NCBI GenBank assembly: GCA_041654915.1
Contig: JBAZCO010000020.1
Coordinates: forward strand, 1-20,572
DNA: 20,572 nucleotides
From: JBAZCO01 sp041654915
Lineage (GTDB): Bacteria > Bacillota > Clostridia > Christensenellales > DTU072
Reading direction: 5' to 3'
Numbering within the stretch: the stretch's first letter is position 1; the number at the start of each line of letters is the position of its first letter. The notes below the pieces were generated by a model that searched no databases, was not told the origin of the DNA, and saw only the letters and a program-made list of their open reading frames with translations. The translations under genes were made by a program, and so were the position numbers. This document shows positions 8,172 through 14,543 of this stretch, one piece after another.

Positions 8172-8395
8172 TGATAATTATGCTGATTATTTATGTTGCG
8201 GTGATTCTTATAGATTTAGTCCCGCTGATAAAAGAAAAGAAAAAAAAAGAAACTATTATTCTATCGATAACTCTTGCCGCAGGCTTGATTGGCTCTATAT
8301 TATTTATTATGCGTGCAGATATCCCTAAACCTTTGCAGTGGATTGAGGAATTTATTAAAAATGTTTTAAAAATTGGGTATAGCGACAATCCTTAA
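8168..8395 (+). CDS. Small two-TM protein, candidate germination receptor D subunit
   Basis: The 75-residue protein has two hydrophobic helices (about 2-20 and 29-48). A lysine-rich loop (KEKKKKE) separates them, and a short amphipathic C-terminus follows. The positive loop suggests both termini face outward. Its ATG overlaps the B-subunit stop as ATGA, and AGGAGG lies 8-14 nt upstream within the preceding gene, so it is a genuine fourth cistron. Small 2-TM proteins encoded in or beside receptor operons in Bacillus and Clostridium have been named D subunits and modulate germination. Sequence similarity in such short proteins is weak, so the assignment rests on topology and operon position. 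Confidence 0.75.
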   Translation: MMIIMLIIYVAVILIDLVPLIKEKKKKETIILSITLAAGLIGSILFIMRADIPKPLQWIEEFIKNVLKIGYSDNP

Positions 8396-8496
8396 AAAAA
8401 CAAAGGTTTTATTTAGTGAAAAAGGCAAAATTTAAACAAATTTATTGTTTGACCCACTCTAAACAGCATATTACCAGTTTTTTACTTTAAAATCGC

Positions 8497-8525
8497 TTGA
8501 TTATATTATTAAAAACCTTTATACT
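8497..8525 (+). promoter_or_regulatory. sigma-A promoter of the giant ABC transporter gene
   Basis: TTGATT (8497-8502) and TATACT (8520-8525) are separated by 17 nt, giving a predicted start near 8532. The leader before the ATG at 8647 is therefore about 115 nt. The rest of 8396-8496 is AT-rich and shows no clear terminator for the ger operon. Confidence 0.65.
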
Positions 8526-8531
8526 TTCTTA

Positions 8532-8646
8532 TATGTTAAATTTAAAAGAGCTTTCGATAAGGCTCTCTTGGTTTTTAAGCAGTTTCGGGGAGCGCTTTTT
8601 TATGCGCTCCTTTATTTTTGTATAACAAAAAATTGAGGATTTTATT
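8532..8646 (+). promoter_or_regulatory. Attenuator-like leader of the ABC transporter gene
   Basis: The leader holds two hairpins: AGAGC (8547-8551) with GCTCT (8562-8566), and GGAGCGC (8589-8595) with GCGCTCC (8604-8610). The second is followed by TTTATTTTTG and looks like an intrinsic terminator placed 27 nt before the start codon. GCTCTC (8562-8567) can instead pair with GGGAGC (8588-8593), with one G-U. That pairing would disrupt both hairpins and act as an antiterminator. The ribosome binding site GAGG is at 8635-8638. If the upstream promoter is not real, the hairpin could simply terminate the ger operon. Confidence 0.5.
8587..8620 (+). terminator. Intrinsic terminator hairpin inside the leader
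   Basis: GGAGCGC/GCGCTCC forms a 7-bp stem with an 8-nt T-rich loop. It can be extended by two G-U pairs, and a T-rich tail follows at 8611-8619. Confidence 0.7.
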
Positions 8647-11600
8647 ATGCTTGAACTTAAACAAATTACCAAAAAATACCAAGTGGGTGAAAAAACTGTC
8701 GATGCGCTAAACGGTATCACTACCAGCTTTGCCGAAAGAGAACTTACCGCCGTATTAGGCTCATCCGGTTGCGGCAAAACCACGCTTATGAACATCATTG
8801 GTGGATTAGACAGAGCAACCTCCGGCGACCTTGTTATTGAAGGCAGAAGTACCAAAAAATACAAGGATAAAGATTGGAATAACTATCGCAATCACCAAAT
8901 CGGGTTTGTTTTTCAAGCATATAATTTAATACCGCATATGTCGGTAGCAAGCAATGTGGAGCTTGCGCTCACCCTATCGGGAGTAAGTGCAAAAGAACGC
9001 AAAAAAAGAGTGGTGGATGCTCTTACTAAAGTGGGTTTGAGTGACCAACTATATAAAAAGCCCAATCAGATGTCGGGCGGTCAAATGCAGCGTGTTGCGA
9101 TTGCCCGTGCGCTAGTTAATAATCCCAAAATTTTGCTTGCCGACGAGCCAACAGGAGCTGTGGATAGCAAAACGGGCATACAGATAATGGAAATCCTAAA
9201 GGAAGTTTCTAAGGAATGTTTAGTAATACTAGTTACCCACAACCAAGAGCTTGCCAATAGGTATGCCGATAGGATTATCCGTATGCAAGACGGGCTGATA
9301 ATAAGCGATAAACAATCGGGAACGGAAGTCGATTTAGTGCAAATAAATATAGCGGATGAAAACGCTGCATTATCTGCCAACAAAGCGGTGTCGCCAACAA
9401 AACCAACCCTTCCCAACGAGCATGCTAAACTTATAGGGCAACAACTCTTATCCAAAAGCTCTGCCCCTATTGACGCATATCTATCCCGCTACCTTTTTAA
9501 CAAACCCTCAAGGCGTCCGCTTGCAAAAGAGTTCCCAGCGGCAAAAAAGACTTTGCCCGAGCGTCAAGCCAGCGAGCAACCAAAAATAGCAGCAGATACA
9601 AATAAACCAATAGTAGAGCAACCAAAACTAGAGAGTATCAAGCAAGTAATTACTGAAGAGCTTGAGCCTTTAGCAGAAAATAAAGACTTCGGCAATGTCG
9701 CAACCGATGACACTAATATAATTCAACAAAACACCGAAGTAGCGCAAAACACTCAACCGCAAGTAAAGAGAAAAAAAGCAAATATGAGCTTTCTCACTGC
9801 CGCTAAACTTAGCTTTAATAACCTTTTAAACAAAAAGGGACGCTCTTTTGTCACGATTATTTCGGGTGCAATAAGCGTAATTTGTATAGCCTTGATTCTT
9901 GCTATGAACAGCGGCTTTGGATATTACATAAGCGATTTTGAAAAAAATAATTTGAGCAAATTCCCTATAAAAGTCACCACGCAAACCTCATCTGTTATCG
10001 ATATGCTAAACGATGCCTTTACTCAAGACGGACAACTTAATACTCAAAATGTAAGTATAAATTCTATGCTTGAGATGTTTAAAGAAAATGAGGAAATTCG
10101 TGAAAAATACACGGATACCGAGCTAATTTTCCTATCCAAACTAATATTGGGCGTTATTGAAACGGGAATAAGCGGCTTTCAAAATATGGACGAGTTTGGC
10201 TTTGAAAATGAATATGATTTTTTAAGCGAGATTTTTGGCGTTAGCCTAGGCACGGATATCATAGAGTTTATGAAAGTTTTGGAAACTGATTTTGACCCTG
10301 AGTGGGGAGCGGTTATGCGCAATTATGGTATCGACTTTGATACATATAGGGTGGACGAGCTTGGAGGAGAACTTAGGCTCAATCCCGTTGATATGTTCAT
10401 CACATTTTTAGAGGAATCGGGGCTTTTGGCACTTCTCAATCTTTCCGGCGGGGGCAATATTAACGCCCTGCTCTACGGCGAAGAAATGAATGAACTAAGG
10501 CAGGTTTTTGATAATAACAACCCTTGGTCTATGATGATTGACGATGCCAGCTTGCTAGAAACTCAATATGATATTCTGGCAGGCAGACTTCCCGCATTTG
10601 GCACAGACGCCGCCAAAAATGAAATCGTTCTAGTCGTGGACGAGTTTAACCAACTTGATGACTTTACCCTATTTTTATTGGGGATAATCGAGGTGGAAAG
10701 TTTTCTTCTCACCGTTGTAAACTATATTCGCCCCCTCCTCCCCGAGGGCGCAGATACAATGCTAGATTATTTTCTTAATCTACTGCTGCCGCCAGAAACC
10801 GAGGAAATCAAACTTGAATATGAGTTTAGCGACTTTATAGGTGATGAGGACACTATGCCCGCCACCTTTACGCTAAGAATCCCCACCGACTATTATGCCC
10901 TTGACGAGGACACAGGCATCTATAACAGCACAGGAGCAGGCACAAAAGTAGAGGTTGTGGGCGTACTCCGCCTTAAAGAAGGTGTTAGCGCAGGAGTGAT
11001 ATCTGGGGCTATTGGTTATACGGAACTGCTTGCCACTTCCCTCATTAACAAAGGTAACGATGCCCCCGTAGTTGCGGCATTAAAGCAGGCTATGGATGAC
11101 ACCAACAAATTAAGAGATGCCCTTATCAACATAGCACAAAGATTTATGGGAACGGAGTTTGAAATAGACGGGCTTTCCCAAATAGCTATCCCCCAACGGG
11201 TTGCCATATTGCAACAGCTTATGGCGGTTGCAGGCGATATAGAATTTACCGAGGAGCAAGCCGCACTATTTGCACAAATTGCCCAAGAATTATCCGACTT
11301 TGAGTTCACTCCCGAAAATCAAGCTGTGCTTGAAGAACTTGTCGCTCTCCTTGTAACTCTTGAGCTGTCCGAGGAAAACTACACTCTTTTACTGCAAGCG
11401 GCAACCCTATTGGAGGGGCTTGACCCCAATGAGGAAAATATTGATGCCCTAATGCGGGCGGCATCCTTGCTAGGCGGGCTAGATGATAACCAAGAAAATA
11501 TCGCAATCTTAATAGAGGCGGTTAACTTACTATCCCAATTAGACCCATCAGAGGAAAATATTAGCGCAGTCGTCCAAGCTATCAATTTGCTATCCGAGTT

Positions 11601-13629
11601 AGACCCAAGTGAGGAAAATATAGACGCTATATCACAAGCCCTAAACCTTTTGAGCGGGTTTGATTTTAACTCCGAAAACATACAAACCCTTGTTGAAATT
11701 ATCACCCTCTTGAGCGAGCTGAACTTGTCGGAGGAGCGCATAGACACAATCATAGCAATTGTAGAAATATTCCAAAATTGGGATACCACCGCCGACCCCG
11801 AAATTATACAAGAAATCTTTGAAACAGCGACACTGCTTGAACAAACTCCCAATGACCTAGCGCTGCTTGCAAAAATGGCAACTCTGCTTACGGACCTATC
11901 AAGCAATAATAGAGAACTAATGCTAGAGGCTCTGCCGCTTATGCTGGAACTTGGGCTTACAAGGCAAGAAATTGATATTATTTTAGAAACAACCATACTG
12001 GCATTCTCGCTAGACTTAAATTCGGATAATTTGCAAATATTGGTAGCTGTGGCTACTATAATAGGTGAATTTGAGTTGACAGAGCATGATACCGATATCC
12101 TTATGCAAACGGCAGATATCATTCGCACAATAGAGATATCCCAAAGCGACACTCAAATACTTGTAGAAACTATAACCGTGCTTAGCGCTTTTAATCTCTC
12201 CGATAACGATATGCAAATACTTGTTGGTGCAGCAGAAATCTTGGCAGAAATAGAAATATCCCAACACGACACTCAAATATATATGGAGGTAATTGACCTA
12301 TTGTCCCAAATAGCATTTTCTCAAGAGGAAGTTGACACTTTTGTAGAAATATATTATTTGGTAAGTGAACTTGATATGCAAGCGAATGATATGCTGGTAC
12401 TGCAAAAAGTCGCAGAGCTTGCGTTGCAGTTAGATATAAGCGAGGAGGAGCAAGCAAAACTTCTTGACTTAATTAATTTGATAGTCGAGCTAGAAATCAC
12501 CGAGGAGGATATTGACGCTGTTTCTAAAAGTATGGCGCTCATACAGCAAGTAAAGTTATCCGAGGAGGAGCAGGCGGCATTGCAAGAAGTTCTTGCGTTA
12601 GCAGGAGAGCTTGAGCAGCTAGATATTGCTGTTCTTGGAGATGTAATTGTCCTTATCCGTCAAATTAGCTTGCAAGATGAGGAGCAAGAGGCGCTCTGGC
12701 AAACCCTTGAGCTTATTATGGATACTCTTGGGTTTACAGATGAGGATATCCTAGCGGTAGTAAACTTTGCGCAAAACATTTTGAGTATTGACATTAGTGA
12801 TGATGAAATAGATTTTATCATTGGAATATTGCCCTCTCTGTCTAATTTGGATTTAAGCTTAGGACAAACAGAAATTTTAACTCAGCTTGGGGGCATATTC
12901 AAAATTAGAAATATCACCGTTGCCGAAAATATTGAATGCACACACGCACCTGATGCTCAACATACTCTGGGCTGCGCTTGGTTTGACTCCGCCCAATACA
13001 ATACCTTGCTTAACAGCTTTGATTTGCGGGATATAATGCGCCCCAACAGCGTGCATATTTATCCGTTTTCTATTGAGTCCCGCAATAGTGTGCTTAACTT
13101 TATAAACAACTTTAATTTGGGAGTGCTTGCAAATGAGGAGCTTTCCGGCTCTACCATAGACTATACCGTGCTGTATATAGACGAGCTTAGCGAAATGACT
13201 GCCTCTATGAGTACAATGATAAACACAATCACCTATATTTTGATTGGTGTTGCGGCAATCGCTGTTATTGTCGCTATGCTGCTTGTTGCCATTATACTTT
13301 ATATATCTGTGCAAGACAGAACAAAAGAAATTGGCTTGCTGCGCTCCCTTGGCGCAAGCAAAGGCAATGTGTCTAGCGTGTTCATTGCCGAAACATTTAT
13401 CATTGGCTTGGTTAGCGGCGTTGTGGGCGTCCTACTTGCCCTAGTTTTAACTTTCCCCGCTAATATCATCATCAATTCTACATTAGGCATTAGCGGCTTG
13501 TTAAGACCCGTTTGGTGGCATCAGTTCGCCCTAATAGGCATTGCCTTTGTAATCACTGTAATTAGCGGACTTATCCCTGCCGCCCTCGCCGCCAAAAAAG
13601 ACCCTGTGCTAGCCCTTAGAACAGAATAG
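8647..13629 (+). CDS. Giant ABC ATPase-permease fusion (MacB/FtsX type) with 28 helical repeats
   Basis: One 1660-residue frame. Residues 1-225 are a LolD/MacB-class ATPase: Walker A GSSGCGKTT (38-46), signature SGGQMQR (143-149), Walker B ILLADEP (162-168) and the H-loop His198, all intact. A Pro/Lys/Gln/Glu-rich linker (about 230-390) leads to TM1 (about 401-425). A huge extracytoplasmic region (about 426-1525) comes next. It begins with a MacB/FtsX-type domain containing GRLP and NEIVLVVDEFN motifs, then about 28 twenty-residue repeats (865-1420), then a Cys/His-containing return segment. TM2-TM4 (about 1529-1554, 1577-1602, 1622-1645) include DRTKEIGLLRSLGAS, the FtsX coupling motif, and the end LALRTE. 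This is MacB topology with four TM helices, but MacB is about 650 residues. No MacA-like partner is adjacent. MacB-type pumps are mechanotransmitters, so this probably moves or acts on something outside the membrane; the substrate is unknown. The ribosome binding site is GAGG, 8 nt upstream. Confidence 0.9.
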   Translation: MLELKQITKKYQVGEKTVDALNGITTSFAERELTAVLGSSGCGKTTLMNIIGGLDRATSGDLVIEGRSTKKYKDKDWNNYRNHQIGFVFQAYNLIPHMSVASNVELALTLSGVSAKERKKRVVDALTKVGLSDQLYKKPNQMSGGQMQRVAIARALVNNPKILLADEPTGAVDSKTGIQIMEILKEVSKECLVILVTHNQELANRYADRIIRMQDGLIISDKQSGTEVDLVQINIADENAALSANKAVSPTKPTLPNEHAKLIGQQLLSKSSAPIDAYLSRYLFNKPSRRPLAKEFPAAKKTLPERQASEQPKIAADTNKPIVEQPKLESIKQVITEELEPLAENKDFGNVATDDTNIIQQNTEVAQNTQPQVKRKKANMSFLTAAKLSFNNLLNKKGRSFVTIISGAISVICIALILAMNSGFGYYISDFEKNNLSKFPIKVTTQTSSVIDMLNDAFTQDGQLNTQNVSINSMLEMFKENEEIREKYTDTELIFLSKLILGVIETGISGFQNMDEFGFENEYDFLSEIFGVSLGTDIIEFMKVLETDFDPEWGAVMRNYGIDFDTYRVDELGGELRLNPVDMFITFLEESGLLALLNLSGGGNINALLYGEEMNELRQVFDNNNPWSMMIDDASLLETQYDILAGRLPAFGTDAAKNEIVLVVDEFNQLDDFTLFLLGIIEVESFLLTVVNYIRPLLPEGADTMLDYFLNLLLPPETEEIKLEYEFSDFIGDEDTMPATFTLRIPTDYYALDEDTGIYNSTGAGTKVEVVGVLRLKEGVSAGVISGAIGYTELLATSLINKGNDAPVVAALKQAMDDTNKLRDALINIAQRFMGTEFEIDGLSQIAIPQRVAILQQLMAVAGDIEFTEEQAALFAQIAQELSDFEFTPENQAVLEELVALLVTLELSEENYTLLLQAATLLEGLDPNEENIDALMRAASLLGGLDDNQENIAILIEAVNLLSQLDPSEENISAVVQAINLLSELDPSEENIDAISQALNLLSGFDFNSENIQTLVEIITLLSELNLSEERIDTIIAIVEIFQNWDTTADPEIIQEIFETATLLEQTPNDLALLAKMATLLTDLSSNNRELMLEALPLMLELGLTRQEIDIILETTILAFSLDLNSDNLQILVAVATIIGEFELTEHDTDILMQTADIIRTIEISQSDTQILVETITVLSAFNLSDNDMQILVGAAEILAEIEISQHDTQIYMEVIDLLSQIAFSQEEVDTFVEIYYLVSELDMQANDMLVLQKVAELALQLDISEEEQAKLLDLINLIVELEITEEDIDAVSKSMALIQQVKLSEEEQAALQEVLALAGELEQLDIAVLGDVIVLIRQISLQDEEQEALWQTLELIMDTLGFTDEDILAVVNFAQNILSIDISDDEIDFIIGILPSLSNLDLSLGQTEILTQLGGIFKIRNITVAENIECTHAPDAQHTLGCAWFDSAQYNTLLNSFDLRDIMRPNSVHIYPFSIESRNSVLNFINNFNLGVLANEELSGSTIDYTVLYIDELSEMTASMSTMINTITYILIGVAAIAVIVAMLLVAIILYISVQDRTKEIGLLRSLGASKGNVSSVFIAETFIIGLVSGVVGVLLALVLTFPANIIINSTLGISGLLRPVWWHQFALIGIAFVITVISGLIPAALAAKKDPVLALRTE
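11239..12906 (+). repeat. About 28 tandem 60-bp (20-residue) coding repeats
   Basis: The translated unit is [LIF]-[DE]-[LFIP]-[STN]-x-[E/D]-[E/D/N]-x-x-x-[LIV]-[LV]-x-x-[AIV]-x-x-[LI]-[LI]-x. Examples start at residues 925 (LDPNEENIDALMRAASLLGG), 965 and 985. By my alignment 23 units are exactly 20 residues and five are 17, 18, 18, 21 or 22. The S/T-x-x-E start is a helix N-cap box, so each unit probably forms one amphipathic helix of about 15 residues plus a short turn. The region is strongly acidic. Synonymous codons differ widely between units (for example Ser as tca or agt), so the array is old and kept by protein-level selection. Units at 12130 and 12250 share an almost identical DNA start, suggesting later two-unit duplication. 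Confidence 0.92.
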
Positions 13630-13656
13630 CGGCTTTTACCCACAATTTAATATAAC

Positions 13657-13689
13657 AAAAAAGACACACTTTACAGCGTGTCTTTTTTT
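13657..13689 (+). terminator. Rho-independent terminator of the ABC transporter gene
   Basis: AAAAAAGACAC (13657-13667) pairs with GTGTCTTTTTT (13678-13688), and the seven T at 13683-13689 form the tail. It lies 28 nt after the stop codon. The A/T symmetry could also stop transcription from the opposite strand. Confidence 0.85.
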
Positions 13690-13731
13690 ATTTTGACAAT
13701 AATTTATTGCTGCTTTTTTGCATTAGATAGT

Positions 13732-13778
13732 AAAAAGCGGTGTAAACTGCACTTGTTTTGCAATATACACCGCTTTTT
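13732..13778 (-). terminator. Terminator of the six-tRNA operon
   Basis: A perfect 13-bp inverted repeat, AAAAAGCGGTGTA (13732-13744) and TACACCGCTTTTT (13766-13778), begins at the tRNA-Tyr 3' end. It ends in a T run on the minus strand. An inner TGCA/TGCA pairing strengthens the hairpin. The 3' arm overlaps the first CCA base of tRNA-Tyr. Confidence 0.85.
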
Positions 13779-13862
13779 GGTGGAAGAGGGTGGATTCGAA
13801 CCACCGTAGTCACCGACAACAGATTTACAGTCTGCTCCCTTTGGCCGCTCGGGAACTCTTCC
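13778..13862 (-). tRNA. tRNA-Tyr (anticodon GTA)
   Basis: On the minus strand, GGAAGAG pairs with CTCTTCC to form the acceptor stem, followed by A and an encoded CCA. The anticodon loop CTGTAAA gives GTA. A long class II variable arm (about 13 nt) is typical of bacterial tRNA-Tyr. It is the last gene of the operon. Confidence 0.96.
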
Positions 13863-13866
13863 TTAT

Positions 13867-13942
13867 TGGAGCTGGCTAACGGAATCGAACCATCAACCTG
13901 CTGATTACAAATCAGCTGCTCTGCCTATTGAGCTAAGCCAGC
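13867..13942 (-). tRNA. tRNA-Thr (anticodon TGT)
   Basis: Acceptor GCTGGCT pairs with AGCCAGC, then discriminator T and CCA. Anticodon stem GCTGA/TCAGC encloses TTTGTAA, anticodon TGT. It lies only 4 nt upstream of tRNA-Tyr. Confidence 0.96.
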
Positions 13943-13990
13943 ACATTCCCAGATTTTGATAAAAGCGGAAATGTCCCGCTTGATTTGCCT

Positions 13991-14066
13991 TGGTGCCTTG
14001 GGGCGGAATCGAACCACCGACACGAAGATTTTCAGTCTTCTGCTCTACCGACTGAGCTACCAAGGC
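13991..14066 (-). tRNA. tRNA-Phe (anticodon GAA)
   Basis: Acceptor GCCTTGG pairs with CCAAGGC, then A and CCA. Anticodon stem GAAGA/TCTTC encloses CTGAAAA, anticodon GAA. Confidence 0.96.
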
Positions 14067-14071
14067 TTGTG

Positions 14072-14149
14072 TGGCGATCCGGAAGGGACTCGAACCCTCG
14101 ACCTCTAGCGTGACAGGCTAGCGTTCTAACCAAACTGAACTACCGGACC
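14072..14149 (-). tRNA. tRNA-Asp (anticodon GTC)
   Basis: Acceptor GGTCCGG pairs with CCGGATC (one G-U). The discriminator G, required by aspartyl-tRNA synthetase, and CCA follow. Anticodon stem CTAGC/GCTAG encloses CTGTCAC, anticodon GTC. Confidence 0.96.
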
Positions 14150-14171
14150 GTATTGCCGCATAAGTGATTTT

Positions 14172-14248
14172 TGGTGGGCCTTCACGGACTCGAACCGCGG
14201 ACCAATCGGTTATGAGCCGACCGCTCTGACCAACTGAGCTAAAGGCCC
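14172..14248 (-). tRNA. tRNA with CAT anticodon (elongator Met or Ile2)
   Basis: Acceptor GGGCCTT pairs with AAGGCCC, then A and CCA. The anticodon loop CTCATAA gives CAT. The acceptor stem is fully paired at position 1-72, so this is not initiator tRNA. A CAT anticodon outside the initiator may be elongator Met or the lysidine-modified Ile2 reading AUA. The gene order Met-Asp-Phe-Thr-Tyr as in B. subtilis trnD favours Met, but the identity is not settled by eye. Confidence 0.9.
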
Positions 14249-14256
14249 TCTTTTTT

Positions 14257-14333
<77 letters not shown>

Positions 14334-14361
14334 ATTCGTACCGATTTATGCGACTTCTATA

Positions 14362-14390
14362 ATATTACATTATATAAAAAAAGTTGTCAA
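14362..14390 (-). promoter_or_regulatory. sigma-A promoter of the six-tRNA operon
   Basis: A perfect TTGACA (14390-14385 on the minus strand) is followed after 17 nt by TAATAT (14367-14362), 4/6 to consensus. A TATTAT slightly further on is an alternative -10. Confidence 0.65.
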
Positions 14391-14482
14391 TGATTTTCAC
14401 CCATTATTTATCATAAACTTTAAGAACTTATTTATTATCCTTTTATTCCGCAGACATAAGTAAATTATTTCCAAATTAGATG

Positions 14483-14511
14483 TTTACTATTTGCAACATT
14501 CGTGTTATACT
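14483..14511 (+). promoter_or_regulatory. sigma-A promoter of the MFS transporter gene
   Basis: TTTACT (14483-14488) and TATACT (14506-14511) are spaced 17 nt apart, and TGT just upstream of the -10 makes it extended. It diverges from the tRNA operon promoter across about 90 nt of featureless AT-rich DNA. Confidence 0.7.
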
Positions 14512-14543
14512 GAGGATAATTGCTTGAAGGAGAAGTGGTTTTA

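Noticed and set aside
8533..8625. A 30-codon open frame through the leader of the ABC gene, beginning with ATG next to the predicted transcription start.
   Set aside because: It has no ribosome binding site, shows no run of any one regulatory codon, and its sequence is explained by the hairpins. Chance is likelier than a leader peptide.
11016..12542. Several long open frames on the minus strand inside the repeat region of the ABC gene.
   Set aside because: They arise from the repetitive, stop-poor complement of the acidic repeats. They are rich in Ser and Ile with no domain signal, and have no upstream ribosome binding sites.
8647..13629. The idea that the giant frame is an artefact joining two genes.
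   Set aside because: The frame is continuous. The ATPase, TM1, ectodomain and TM2-4 follow the normal MacB order, and the repeats keep one frame throughout.
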